Shown here piece by piece: positions 1 to 8,317 of a stretch of 62,633 nt of DNA. The first letter of the stretch is position 1. Each line of letters begins with the position of its first letter. This DNA comes from Alphaproteobacteria bacterium (lineage in GTDB: Bacteria > Pseudomonadota > Alphaproteobacteria > Rhizobiales > JAKIUO01). The notes beneath the pieces are model-generated. The model did no database searches and was not told the origin of the DNA. It saw only the letters and a list, made by a program, of their open reading frames with translations. The position numbers and the translations under genes were made by a program. The stretch is taken from NCBI GenBank assembly GCA_024280895.1, contig JAJRPI010000041.1, positions 1 through 62,633 of the forward strand. The letters are read 5' to 3'.

Positions 1-587
1 ACCATCGCACCAGGTTTGTAGTGATCCCAATTCCGTTTTTTCCAGTTTTGTTGCTATCGTGTTTTAGCTGTTTGCTCGAATATTTGAGATAGGCATGCTT
101 TGTCATGGTCTTATTGACTCGAATGAGTACAAATACGTGCATGTTGCTTAGGCTAAAACGAATCACTTGATTGCTGAATTGTTATTTTCCGGGTTTGTTG
201 TGATTCAGTTCGAAGATATTCACACCTGTTCTTTCATTTTTATTATTGTGGGGAAACTTTTTTAGCTACTTGCTGAATATGGGGCAAAGTTCAATTAAAA
301 AAGGTAAAAATTCCTTTAATAACAGCTGCATAAAAAGTCAAAGTTCCATTTTGTCTCTGTGCTGTCTATGTGACAAAAAGGTGGTGTAAATTTGTTTCCG
401 CCAAGGCAGCCCATGAAAATGATTTGACCCTCTCTCAATCGAATACTAGATTCTTAGACATGCAGTGAGTGGTCGTTTTAATGAGCGTTAAGAAGTAGAG
501 GTCTGCGTGCTCTGTAAAACGTCTATTTAGTGCGGTTACACTTTAAGTAAAATGAATTATAAAAAGCAGTTAGGGGGTTTTACTGTA
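1..587. other. Non-coding leader region before the cold-shock gene
   Basis: No credible protein-coding gene is visible. The stretch is AT-rich, with several T- and A-runs. It probably holds the promoter and a long 5' leader of the cold-shock/DUF192 operon, since long leaders are common for cold-shock mRNAs. I cannot place a promoter with confidence. The purine-rich AGGGGG at about 571-576 lies 11 bases before the ATG at 588 and is the likely ribosome binding site. Confidence 0.5.
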
Positions 588-1247
588 ATGACGGATGATA
601 AATCAAAAAGCGGCGACGATCTGGGAATTTTACCACCTGAGAATAATCTAACGGGTGAGCAGCAAGGATTTGGCTCAATCGGGATGGCTCCCGGTGTTGC
701 GCCAGCGCCAGTTCCTCATGAGGCTCTTGGACTTGAAGTTCAACAGGTTACCGGGGCAATCAAATGGTTCGATGTTTCAAAAGGCTACGGCTTTATTGTT
801 CCCGACGAACCCAAGCATGGCGATGTTCTTCTTCATGTCTCCATTCTTCGCAACCACGGATATCAAACTGCCTATGAAGGCGCCCGTGTTGTTTGTGATG
901 TTGTTCAAGGACCACGCGGTCTGCAAACCATGCGTCTTGTCAGCATGGATGATAGCACTGCGATCCATCCTTCACAAATTCCTCAGCGGACACATGTCAT
1001 AGTTGAACCGGAAAGTGACTGGGAGCTGTCATTATGCAAATGGTTTAACCGTACCAGGGGCTATGGTTTCTTGACAAGGGGTGATGGTTCAGAAGACATT
1101 TTCATTCACATGGAAACATTGCGCCGATTTGGGTTTGCAGAGTTGCGGCCCGGACAACAGGTCTATGTTCGATATGGCCATGGTTCAAAAGGCCTGATGG
1201 CTGCAGAACTCAAGCCGATTGTTGGAACATTCCCAGCTAGCCATTAA
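588..1247 (+). CDS. Cold-shock protein with two cold-shock domains
   Basis: This 219-residue protein has two S1-like cold-shock domains that bind single-stranded RNA or DNA, so it probably acts as an RNA chaperone in the cytoplasm. The first domain (about residues 54-118) shows RNP1 KGYGFI and an RNP2-like VLLHVS. The second (about 147-212) shows RGYGFL and IFIHME. A Gly/Pro-rich acidic tail of about 50 residues precedes domain 1. Double-domain proteins of about 200 residues are typical of alphaproteobacteria. I chose the ATG at 588 over the one at 552 because AGGGGG lies 11 bases upstream. A DUF192 gene starts 5 to 11 bases after the stop, so the two are probably co-transcribed. Confidence 0.9.
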   Translation: MTDDKSKSGDDLGILPPENNLTGEQQGFGSIGMAPGVAPAPVPHEALGLEVQQVTGAIKWFDVSKGYGFIVPDEPKHGDVLLHVSILRNHGYQTAYEGARVVCDVVQGPRGLQTMRLVSMDDSTAIHPSQIPQRTHVIVEPESDWELSLCKWFNRTRGYGFLTRGDGSEDIFIHMETLRRFGFAELRPGQQVYVRYGHGSKGLMAAELKPIVGTFPASH

Positions 1248-1252
1248 TAGGC

Positions 1253-1777
1253 TTGCCAGTGGATATCCGATCAAAAAATATTGACGCGCCGGCAACAAGG
1301 GTTGTCGGCGTGTTTTTGTTTTTTGTTCTGTCTTTTGTCGCAGTTTTAAGCTTAACGGGGTGCGGCTCACAAATGCCGAAACAACAGCCGTCAGGCACTT
1401 TGAGTGATCTGTCGATCAAAACCAGTAATGGCACCTACCAATTTAATGTGGAACTGGCCCTTGATGAGCGCTCACAGGCGAAAGGCTTGATGTTTCGCCG
1501 CTCCATGCCCGCAGATCATGGCATGTTGTTTATTTATGATCCCGCGCAAATGATCAGCATGTGGATGAAAAACACTATATTGTCGCTTGATATGCTGTTC
1601 GTGAAGCGCGATGGCACCATTGCCAAAATATTCGAGCGCACAGAACCGTTTTCAGAACGCGTACTTTCGTCGGATCAGCCAGTATATGGCGTTTTGGAGC
1701 TAAATGCTGGTTCGGTTGAGCGCTTTGGGATCAAGTCCGGAGATCAAATGATACATCCGCTTTTGCAAGCTCAATAA
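1253..1777 (+). CDS. DUF192 lipoprotein
   Basis: This is a DUF192 family protein of 174 residues. An N-terminal hydrophobic segment ends in LSLTGC (Cys37), a lipobox, so the mature protein is probably a lipoprotein facing the periplasm. The DUF192 domain follows, with the hallmark stretches GLMFRRSMP and MISMWMKNT and a closing GDQMIHP. The biochemical function of the family is not established. The start is a TTG at 1253 or a GTG at 1259, just after the cold-shock gene, so the pair forms an operon. The order cold-shock, DUF192, tRNA-Pro, NDUFS4-like gene is, from memory, common in Hyphomicrobiales, and here it is interrupted by the remnant at 1930-3425. Confidence 0.85.
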   Translation: MPVDIRSKNIDAPATRVVGVFLFFVLSFVAVLSLTGCGSQMPKQQPSGTLSDLSIKTSNGTYQFNVELALDERSQAKGLMFRRSMPADHGMLFIYDPAQMISMWMKNTILSLDMLFVKRDGTIAKIFERTEPFSERVLSSDQPVYGVLELNAGSVERFGIKSGDQMIHPLLQAQ

Positions 1778-1890
1778 ATCTTCACTGTTTCATTCATTGC
1801 ATGCTTGCCCTTCCAGCTTTGTTTATATATATGATTAGTTCAAGGAACGGATCTTCATGATTTCGACCTATATCCTTGAAAATACAATGT

Positions 1891-1929
1891 CGGGGCGTGG
1901 CGCAGCCTGGTAGCGCACCTGGTTTGGGA
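1891..1929 (+). pseudogene. Broken 5' half of tRNA-Pro
   Basis: These 39 bases match the first 39 bases of the intact tRNA-Pro at 3426-3502 with one difference (cagcctgg against cagtctgg). The match stops at the 3' edge of the anticodon loop. After that the sequence is unrelated, and no 3' half follows directly. It is therefore a non-functional tRNA fragment and marks the left junction of an integration event. TACAAT immediately upstream may be the old tRNA promoter -10. Confidence 0.85.
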
Positions 1930-1991
1930 ATATCCAGGCGAATGCCGTAAATCCCAATAAAAACAATCAATTGCACCATTTTTTAAACTCC

Positions 1992-2020
1992 ACATGTCCG
2001 GTTACATGGTCGGTTAAACG
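1992..2020 (+). repeat. 29-base direct repeat, left copy
   Basis: This stretch starts ACATGTCCGG and ends CGGTTAAACG. It is identical over all 29 bases to 3295-3323. It lies 63 bases after the broken tRNA half. It could be an integrase arm-type binding site or the trace of an earlier element end. Confidence 0.85.
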
Positions 2021-2059
2021 CTATTTTTGAGTGTTTTCCTCCTATTTATTGCTCATTAG

Positions 2060-2539
2060 AATCATTGTAAGTGTGCATTTTATCCGTATGCGCATAAAAA
2101 CCACAGACGCATCTTTACGCCTGAACGGGGCATTTATGACCATGCCATTTGTGATTCAGGTTCAACACCAGAGCATAATTTTGCCCGTCTGGCTGACAGG
2201 GATTTTGAGGTTGTGTGCTTTTTGAAACTGCCCTCATTTTACAAGATACCGACTCCCATAGGAAACTACACACCTGATTTTGGTCTGGTTGTGCAGCGCA
2301 AAGGGTTGAAAGACAAGACAGCACAGGACTACTGGTTTGTCATTGAGACCAAAGGCACAAATGACATTTATGACAAGAAAAACCTGCGTGAGAATGAGAG
2401 GGCGAAAATCATGTATGCCCGCAAGCATTTTGAGGCCGCAGGTATAAACACCATTCATTATATTGCCCCTGTAAAGGACTATCAGGCAGGCTTCACCGAT
2501 ATTGCGGGCGACTTGCCCCCTTCCAGAACAGCAGACTGA
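2060..2539 (+). pseudogene. Type III restriction enzyme Res subunit, C-terminal fragment
   Basis: The open frame from 2060 to the stop at 2539 encodes the C-terminal end of a type III restriction subunit (Res). Upstream of the GTG at 2213 the same frame reads HNFARLADRDFEVV, which continues the family pattern. The fragment carries the nuclease-domain signature TPDFGLV followed by VIETKG, the D...ExK core of a PD-(D/E)XK nuclease, then the family-typical NERAKIMYARKHFE. The helicase part is absent, because a stop at 2057-2059 closes the frame. It cannot act alone as a restriction enzyme. The next fragment, a Mod N-terminus, starts 10 bases after the stop, a res-then-mod order that differs from the usual mod-res. 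Confidence 0.8.
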
Positions 2540-2549
2540 TTGAACCACT

Positions 2550-2789
2550 ATGACCGATGAAAATTCTACCGATGAAGCTCTTGATGATTATCTGCCCTTC
2601 ACGCCTGATACGGGGAATGAGCGGTTGCAGAAATTCCGGGAACAGTTTCCTGACCTGTTTGATGGGGAAGGCAAGCTGAAGCTGGATGACATCAGGCAAC
2701 TTGTAGGGGAAGAGCCTGTTGGCCGTGAACGCTATGATTTTGGCTGGTATGGCAAGCGAAACGCCAAGGCAAAAGCCTATGGGAATTGA
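2550..2789 (+). pseudogene. Type III DNA methyltransferase Mod, N-terminal fragment
   Basis: The 79-residue frame resembles the extreme N-terminus of type III (Mod) adenine methyltransferases. It has a helical FREQFPDLFDGEGKL segment and then RYDFGWYGKRNAKAKA, matching the Y-x-x-x-W-x-GK pattern just before the catalytic core. The frame ends three residues later at 2789, before the SAM-binding and catalytic motifs, so no enzyme can be made. The break lies at or next to the junction with the recombinase fragment. It starts 10 bases after the Res fragment, consistent with one former restriction-modification operon. Confidence 0.65.
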
Positions 2790-2790
2790 T

Positions 2791-3288
2791 GGAGGCGGGT
2801 TTCATCTGGTCGGAGGTTCTATATTCATTCTCTTGTCCATCTACACAGGCCAGCGCAGTTCACATATCTTACGCCTACAATGGAAGCCTAATACAGAAGG
2901 TGGGTACATTGATCTTGAAAGAGGCATGATTCACTTCTTACCTCTAGGGAAGTCGCAGACTGCGAAACGGGCGGCGACTCATCCTATTCCAAGACGCTTG
3001 AAGCCATTGCTTCGTGCGCTACATGGTCGGTCAACCGGACATGTGATTGAATATCGTGGCAGACAAGTCAAAAATACAAAGAAAAGTTTTAGAAACGCTC
3101 TAAAGAGAGCGGGCATTGAAGGCGCTAGAGGCCACACAACACGCCATACCTGCATAACTTGGTTACTGCGAGATGGCGAAGATCCTTGGCAGGTCGCTGG
3201 ATATGTCAATTTATCTATGGAAATGTTGATGAAAGTGTATGGACATCATTGTCCAGAACGACTACAAGCACTAGCAGACAGGATATAG
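2791..3288 (+). pseudogene. Tyrosine recombinase/integrase, catalytic C-terminal fragment
   Basis: The frame (open from about 2719, recognisable from about 2815) encodes the catalytic domain of a phage-type integrase. IYTGQRSSHILRLQW carries the first catalytic Arg, HTTRHTCITWLLR the His-x-x-Arg box, and MKVYGHHCPERLQ the nucleophilic Tyr. The N-terminal arm- and core-binding domains are missing, and the fragment is fused in sequence to the end of the Mod fragment, so it is probably inactive. Its stop is 7 bases from the right 29-base repeat and about 140 bases from the intact tRNA-Pro, the usual place for an integrase next to its attachment site. Confidence 0.8.
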
Positions 3289-3294
3289 TAATTT

Positions 3295-3323
3295 ACATGT
3301 CCGGTTACATGGTCGGTTAAACG
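3295..3323 (+). repeat. 29-base direct repeat, right copy
   Basis: It is identical to 1992-2020. A shortened inverted copy of its GTCCGGTTA core occurs at 3348-3357 (TTAACCGGAC), and a related inverted copy lies inside the recombinase gene at about 3024-3047. This clustering next to an integrase gene and a tRNA suggests integrase arm sites, but that is an inference. Confidence 0.8.
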
Positions 3324-3425
3324 GGTAAAACACGAGATTTTAGCGTATTAACCGGACTTGTAGAATACAGCACTTGATTGAACAAGTTAGAGAAAAGCCA
3401 GTAGAATCAAGTGTTTATATGGTGT

Positions 3426-3502
<77 letters not shown>

Positions 3503-3629
3503 TATTTTCTTTTGCCAAGTTCTACGGGGGCGTGATGCACATCCCTAAAAGGACTTGAAGAGCGCCTCTAAATGCTTCAATATCAAGCTTGATTTTCCGG
3601 TCTCTGATATTAGCTCCATAAGGCACACC

Positions 3630-3938
3630 ATGTTTGCAAAAATCTATGTTCCAGCCAGAAGTGCCACCCAATCGGGCAGGGCAAGCTCTGATACTTGGGT
3701 TCTGGAATATGAACCAGAACAGGCCAGTGAAATTGAACCCTTGATGGGTTGGACCAGCAGCGATGATATGCGCGCGCAAATCAGTTTGAAATTCGCCAGC
3801 CAGGAAGAGGCCGTCAGTTACGCAAAACGCAACGGTATTCCCTATCAGGTGACCGATGAGGTGCAAAAGCCGCGCGTGATCAAAAAGGCCTATTCGGATA
3901 ATTTTCGCTATGGCCGCAAGCACGCCTGGACACATTAG
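3630..3938 (+). CDS. NDUFS4-like (18 kDa) NADH:ubiquinone oxidoreductase subunit
   Basis: This is a 102-residue protein of the ETC complex I NDUFS4 family, an accessory subunit found in mitochondria and alphaproteobacteria and expected on the peripheral arm of respiratory complex I. Seen here are KIYVPARSATQSG at the start, TWVLEYEP, MGWTSSDDM, a central FASQEEAVSYAKRNGI and a C-terminal SDNFRYGRKHAWTH, all hallmark positions. I chose the ATG at 3630 because conserved family sequence starts there; the longer frame from 3555 adds 25 unconserved residues. The gene follows tRNA-Pro, as is usual in this order. Confidence 0.92.
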   Translation: MFAKIYVPARSATQSGRASSDTWVLEYEPEQASEIEPLMGWTSSDDMRAQISLKFASQEEAVSYAKRNGIPYQVTDEVQKPRVIKKAYSDNFRYGRKHAWTH

Positions 3939-3969
3939 GTTTTGACCCTAAGTTTTACGAGGCGATCAG

Positions 3970-4374
3970 ATGGAAATTACCCAAGAAAACATATCGGATT
4001 TTGCACCACAGATCATAACAATTCTGGAAGAGTGGAAACTCTCGCGCGAGTATATTGTGCGCCTGATGGGAGTGGAGGAGCTGGCAAAGCCGCGAGATTT
4101 GGTACGATTTCGCCAAAAAGCCATCCCATTTCCTTTTTCAGCAGACATTGCAGACCGATTTGAGCAGATAGTCGGCATTCATAGCGCGCTCCAGACCTCT
4201 CACCCCCATTCAAGAGAAATGCGGCTGATGTGGCTGCGTCGGAAAAACCGGCGTTTTAACAAAATATCACCAATGGCGATCATGCTGGAAGATGGTCTGG
4301 ATGGCATGTACCGCGTGCATATTGAATTGGATTGTTCTTACGGCTGGTCGTTAAACGAGCAACAGCCAACCTAA
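3970..4374 (+). CDS. Orphan MbcA/ParS/Xre-like antitoxin domain protein
   Basis: This is a 134-residue protein with no signal peptide or membrane segment. The C-terminal half has the layout of the DUF2384 (MbcA/ParS/Xre) toxin-binding domain: REMRLMWLRRKNRRFNKISP, an aliphatic ML.DG turn and a terminal amphipathic stretch. The first 60 residues could form a degenerate helix-turn-helix. In this family the antitoxin usually precedes a RES-domain toxin, but no toxin gene follows; a terminator does. GAGG lies before the ATG, so it is probably translated. The function is uncertain. It could be a regulator rather than an antitoxin. Confidence 0.6.
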   Translation: MEITQENISDFAPQIITILEEWKLSREYIVRLMGVEELAKPRDLVRFRQKAIPFPFSADIADRFEQIVGIHSALQTSHPHSREMRLMWLRRKNRRFNKISPMAIMLEDGLDGMYRVHIELDCSYGWSLNEQQPT

Positions 4375-4414
4375 GCGTGACGATATTCAATTAGTCTGCC
4401 AGCAACAAATTAAA

Positions 4415-4438
4415 GCCGCCCACTGGGGGCGGCCTTTT
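4415..4438 (+). terminator. Rho-independent terminator
   Basis: The stem GCCGCCC/GGGCGGC, with a 5-base loop, is followed by CTTTT. It ends the transcript of the 3970-4374 gene. Confidence 0.8.
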
Positions 4439-4516
4439 GTTTGCGCTTGTTATGTTGCGATAAGGTTTTTTTAATAAAGCGAGCCGGATTTTCTGAGTGC
4501 GGGGCGTTTTATTTGG

Positions 4517-5902
4517 CTATCGTTGCGCCGATTTTTTGCGTTTGGCCCAGCAGCGCTTGCGGATTTCCCAGGTGCGGATGGTGCGCTTGTTGCGCTGTTC
4601 CAGCGCTGTCAGTTTAGGCCGCGACGAGGTGCAATTGGAATTGTTGAAATAGCGGATACCTTTTTCACTTTTAAAGCAATAGCCGTTGCGATGAAAGATT
4701 TCATTGCGAGCGATCCATAATTTATGACAAGTGAGCCCTTCGACTTCTGCACGCTTTAGAGACCTTTTCGAGCTGCCGGGAAAAATGGCACGATAGGCGA
4801 GGATATTAGGTTTTTTTGCAGGCGGGTTGACTGTGAGGTCAGTGGCTGGTTTTGCCTTGGTGGCGCGCGCTGTTACCGTTGGCGGATTGGCCGCCACGGT
4901 AATATCCTTGGCTGTCTTTGGCTTGCTGGCAGTTGCCAGTTCGCTGATTTTCAGTTTCGCCAGCGGGGCAAAAACGCCGCTTGGAAAAGCTGTGAGATAG
5001 GCTTTGAAAGAGGCTGCATTGCTCGAATTGACAATGCTCTCCCAAAATAGTTTTTCAAGGGCTGGCCCAGAGCTGTTGGAGCGTTGGGCGCTGGTTTCCG
5101 CCGCGTTATTACTGGAAACAGTATTTTGTGCGGCTACCGGTTTTCCCTTGTTTTTAAAGAAAAATTCGCCGCGAAAGGCGCCTGTCAGCCATGGGGTCTG
5201 TTTGTTTTGGGTGGCATCTTCAACGGAGGCCAGGACGCGTTTGAACACGGTTTCAACGGCCAGACCGGGCTTGCGGATAAAGCGAGCCAGTGCCAGCGTA
5301 TAGGGACTGTTGATACCATTGCCATCAAATGCCACGTCCCCCGGGGCTGTTGAATAGGCGATGAGTGTACCGCTGGCGGCTTGTACGGGAGCCAGCCCTC
5401 GTGTGCCAGAGCGGTTGGATCCGGCATAGGGATTGTTGCGGCAGGCATCGAGGATGATGATGTTGAGACGGCTTTTGGAGCTGCGCATGGTGCCAAGGAA
5501 ATCGTTGACATCAACGCCTTCAAAGCGCACTTCCTCTTCGTCTTTAATATCGGCAGTGACCGGCACCATATAGTTGACGCCGCGCACCTGGACGCCGTGT
5601 CCGGCATAGTAAAACAGACCGATGCTATTTTCATTATTGCGTAAGACGCGGCTAAAATCGAGCATGGCACGGCGCATCTGACGCTGATCGGCATCCACCA
5701 CCTTGATCACCTCAAAGCCAACTTCTGTGAGGGTTTTAGCGATCAGTTCGGCGTCGTTTTTGGGATTTTTAAGAGGGGGACTGCCGGTATAGGCCGAATT
5801 GCCGATGACCAGCGCAAAGCGCCCGGCAGCCATCGTAGCAGAAGACGAAATAAAAAATATTGTGACAAGTACGAGCAAGACCTTATGGGCTGTTTGAAAC
5901 AT
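4517..5902 (-). CDS. Secreted caspase-like (peptidase C14/orthocaspase) protein with C-terminal YARHG-like domain
   Basis: This is a 461-residue exported protein. A signal peptide (residues 1 to about 26) precedes a caspase-fold domain (about 28-250). The catalytic dyad is visible as His in YYAGHGVQ and Cys in LDACRNNPY, and the fold starts with ALVIGNSAY. A Ser/Ala/Pro-rich linker follows. A C-terminal segment of about 90 residues, containing ARNEIFHRNGYCF and further Cys residues, resembles a YARHG domain, which is thought to be extracellular. It is probably a periplasmic caspase-like peptidase of unknown target. The ATG at 5902 has GAGG 6 bases upstream; a GTG at 5908 is the alternative. 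No neighbour suggests a pathway. Confidence 0.85.
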   Translation of the reverse strand: MFQTAHKVLLVLVTIFFISSSATMAAGRFALVIGNSAYTGSPPLKNPKNDAELIAKTLTEVGFEVIKVVDADQRQMRRAMLDFSRVLRNNENSIGLFYYAGHGVQVRGVNYMVPVTADIKDEEEVRFEGVDVNDFLGTMRSSKSRLNIIILDACRNNPYAGSNRSGTRGLAPVQAASGTLIAYSTAPGDVAFDGNGINSPYTLALARFIRKPGLAVETVFKRVLASVEDATQNKQTPWLTGAFRGEFFFKNKGKPVAAQNTVSSNNAAETSAQRSNSSGPALEKLFWESIVNSSNAASFKAYLTAFPSGVFAPLAKLKISELATASKPKTAKDITVAANPPTVTARATKAKPATDLTVNPPAKKPNILAYRAIFPGSSKRSLKRAEVEGLTCHKLWIARNEIFHRNGYCFKSEKGIRYFNNSNCTSSRPKLTALEQRNKRTIRTWEIRKRCWAKRKKSAQR

Positions 5903-5989
5903 GAGCACCTCTTTATGACCTTTTTGTTCGTACCCCCGGTAGCACCAACATAACCAAGTACCACGAGTATTAAAATGGTTGTATAAAGT

Positions 5990-6505
5990 TTATTTTTCTT
6001 TGAGCGCCCTCTTGTGGTTCCGCCAGCCGATTATGAGCAGAAACAAGAGAGCTAGAATAAGCAATAGCTCTTTGGGCTGTTGATTTTGCTGGAAAATCTC
6101 AATGGAGGTGATCTTGTCACCCTTGCGCATCCCGGCGCGTGCGGCGGGGCTGTTGAAGCGGACCTTTGTAACATCAAGAACATGGTCTGATGACTGGGCA
6201 TACTGTCCCGAAATGCCCAGAATAGCCCACATCATTCCAGGCCGTTTCGCGCGGCTTCCAGTGATAGTATGTGACTTGAAAACCGACACCTGTTGTATCA
6301 TGCCGCCAGTGCTTTGTCTGTTCGGGATATTCTGGCGGCTTACAGTGAGTTGAAGGTGGGGTATAAAACCGGACTTATGAAAGGTTTCAGCATCGATAAG
6401 TTGCCAGCGCGGGGCAATAATATCGATGAAAAAAGCCGGGGCCACCAGCACCATTATGATAAATGCCAGCACCACCGATTCCATCAGGTTCGGTCTGGCG
6501 AACAT
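5990..6505 (-). CDS. DUF3394-type C-terminal stub of a fused TRAP transporter permease
   Basis: This 171-residue protein has a transmembrane helix near each end (about residues 9-30 and 147-162). The region between contains NSPAARAGMRKGDKI and QPKELLLILALLFLL, which match the DUF3394 domain found at the C-terminus of fused 4TM/12TM TRAP permeases. The roughly 700 residues of transport core expected before it are absent. Its ATG overlaps the stop of the TAXI binding-protein gene (TAATG), so translation is coupled. It is either an in-frame deletion remnant that still translates or a split accessory subunit. Transport would need a permease core encoded elsewhere. Confidence 0.7.
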   Translation of the reverse strand: MFARPNLMESVVLAFIIMVLVAPAFFIDIIAPRWQLIDAETFHKSGFIPHLQLTVSRQNIPNRQSTGGMIQQVSVFKSHTITGSRAKRPGMMWAILGISGQYAQSSDHVLDVTKVRFNSPAARAGMRKGDKITSIEIFQQNQQPKELLLILALLFLLIIGWRNHKRALKEK

Positions 6506-7500
6506 TACTGGATCCAGCCTTTTTCCTTGTAATATTTGGCAGCACCTGCGTGCAGGGGAGCTGACAATCCTTCTGAAATCATTTTCTTTTCATCAAGATT
6601 GGCAAAGGCCGGGTGCAATTTGCGAAATTCCGCCAGATTGTCGAAGACGGCGCGCACGAGTTCATAGACGATGTCCTCGCTGGTTTCCGAACTTGCAACA
6701 ATGGTCGCCAACACACCAAAGGTATTTACGTCTTGCGTAATGGTCGTATAGGTCCCTTTGGGGATTAAAGAATAGGCATAGGAGGGATTGTCCAAAACCA
6801 GCTGATCAACCGCTTTGCCCGCCAGGGTAATAATGCGCGCGCCGCACTTATTGGCGGCTTGTGCGACCCCAACATTTGGCACGCCAACGGTGTAGCCAAA
6901 GGCGTCAATGCGACCATCGCAAAGGGCTTTTGATTGTTCGGTGGAGTTTAGTTCGCTGGTTTCGCCAAAATAGGAGCCATCGACATTATAGGCCAGCATC
7001 AAAGCTTCGAATGTGCCGCGTTGGCCAGAGCCTGGATTGCCGATATTGACACGCTTGCCAGCCAGATCAGCCCAGCTATTGATGCCACTGTCTTTGCCAA
7101 CCAGGATCTGGAAGGGTTCGGCATGCACCGAGAACAGCGCTCTGATTTTCTCGAATTTATGGCCTTCAAATTTGTCGGTGCCGCGATAGGCGTGCTGTTG
7201 CACATCTGATTGGGCAACGCCGATTTCCAGATCTTTGGCGCGAAGAGCGTTGATATTATAGACTGAGCCGCCGGTGGAAGGTGCGGAGCAGCGCAGCGCA
7301 TTTCGGTTATCGCCAGCGGCTTTTTGCACCATTTTACAAATGGCGTTGCCGGCAATGAAATAGACGCCTGTTGGGCCTCCGGTGCCGATTGCCACGAAGC
7401 GTTTGGCAGCTTGTGCGCCAAGCGGGGCCATGGACGCGCCAACCCCGATTGCCAGCAATAGTGCCATCGTTCCGCATTTGATCTGTTGTCGTGCTTTCAT
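6505..7500 (-). CDS. TAXI-family TRAP transporter solute-binding protein
   Basis: This is a 331-residue periplasmic binding protein. A signal peptide (to about residue 32, ending GAQAA) is followed by the TAXI pattern FVAIGTGGPTGVYFIAGNA, then SGGSVYNI-like ligand-loop sequence, GNPGSGQRGT and DAFGYTVGVPN. The family delivers organic acids or other small solutes to a TRAP permease; the substrate cannot be read from sequence. The ATG at 7500 has GGAGGA 6 bases upstream, which decides the start against longer frames. The next gene in the operon is only the C-terminal stub of a permease, so the system looks incomplete locally. Confidence 0.9.
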   Translation of the reverse strand: MKARQQIKCGTMALLLAIGVGASMAPLGAQAAKRFVAIGTGGPTGVYFIAGNAICKMVQKAAGDNRNALRCSAPSTGGSVYNINALRAKDLEIGVAQSDVQQHAYRGTDKFEGHKFEKIRALFSVHAEPFQILVGKDSGINSWADLAGKRVNIGNPGSGQRGTFEALMLAYNVDGSYFGETSELNSTEQSKALCDGRIDAFGYTVGVPNVGVAQAANKCGARIITLAGKAVDQLVLDNPSYAYSLIPKGTYTTITQDVNTFGVLATIVASSETSEDIVYELVRAVFDNLAEFRKLHPAFANLDEKKMISEGLSAPLHAGAAKYYKEKGWIQ

Positions 7501-7657
7501 TGCGTCCTCCACATTTTCAAACCGTTCGATCAGGTTTTTCGCCATACAGATCAATGATCTGTGGCCTCTGGCAGGCATCTTAGCGCCAGACCGGCAATGT
7601 TTGGGCAACCAATTCATCTCATGGTTATCCGCCTGTCCATCACTTATCGGCCATTAC

Positions 7658-8017
7658 TTATCGGCTTAGGCTTTGCTCTTCAAGTTCGCGAACATAGCGA
7701 TCCCAGAGGAAATCCCTGTTTTTGCCAATATCATACAGATGCCTCCAGGAATAAACCCCGGTATCGTGACCATCGTCAAAGGTAAGTGTGACCGCATAGA
7801 GGCCAACTTCTTCAATACCGGTGATTTTGACATTCTTTTTGCCTGGAACGGTCTTGCGTTGATCAGGGGAATGGCCCTGTACTTCGGCGCTGGGGCTCAT
7901 GACGCGTAGATATTCGCTCGAAAACTCAAAGTTTTCGCCATCTTCAAACGCAACGCTGAGCTGATCCTTGCCCTTGTTGAGCTTGATTTCCGTTGGTTCC
8001 AATTCAAATATTTCCAT
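7658..8017 (-). CDS. DUF971 domain protein
   Basis: This 119-residue cytoplasmic protein is made of a DUF971 domain, the fold also found at the N-terminus of gamma-butyrobetaine hydroxylases. The markers are LEPTEIKL, FSSEYLRVMSPSAEVQGH, a central KITGIEEVGLYAVTLTFDDGHDTGVYSW (given here as landmarks in two adjoining parts) and HLYDIG near the end. Stand-alone members are often found near Fe-S assembly genes such as mrp/apbC, and an mrp gene lies 2 kb away here. The exact role is not established. The ATG at 8017 has a GGAAGG-like site upstream; the longer frame to 8053 is less likely. Confidence 0.87.
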   Translation of the reverse strand: MEIFELEPTEIKLNKGKDQLSVAFEDGENFEFSSEYLRVMSPSAEVQGHSPDQRKTVPGKKNVKITGIEEVGLYAVTLTFDDGHDTGVYSWRHLYDIGKNRDFLWDRYVRELEEQSLSR

Positions 8018-8317
8018 GATAATTAATCCTTCCCGATCCATGTTTGGCGGCACGACTAATCAACAAATACGGGTTCTGATGATCAAATTATGCGTCTGTT
8101 TATTCATTAGATTGAATATGACTGATCTGACCATTTGTTCAAGGGGAAACCTCAATATAAGGGGGATTTAGCCATTTGGAGGGGCGTTTTGATCAAAAGA
8201 TGGCTTGCCGATCTAATGAATAGCGTTCTGTAATGTTGGCGGGTGTGGTGGGGGTCACATTTTCTCGGATTTTTACTTATATATTTAGCGTCGATGAAAA
8301 TGGGGAGAGATCAGTAA

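Larger units (their letters stand above)
1930..3425. mobile_element. Remnant of a tRNA-Pro-associated integrative element
   Basis: About 1.5 kb lies between a truncated 5' half of tRNA-Pro and an intact tRNA-Pro. It contains only broken genes: the C-terminal part of a type III restriction subunit, the N-terminal part of a type III methyltransferase and the catalytic C-terminal part of a tyrosine recombinase. A 29-base direct repeat (1992-2020 and 3295-3323) brackets these fragments. The interpretation is a decayed genomic island that entered at tRNA-Pro and lost most of its interior. The arrangement is atypical: the partial tRNA copy is a 5' half on the left, so the element would have had to supply a replacement 5' half and promoter for the intact copy on the right. 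Confidence 0.75.

Noticed and set aside
2031-2225. 64-codon frame inside the island remnant
   Set aside because: It overlaps the res fragment in another frame; the res frame carries the recognisable type III sequence.
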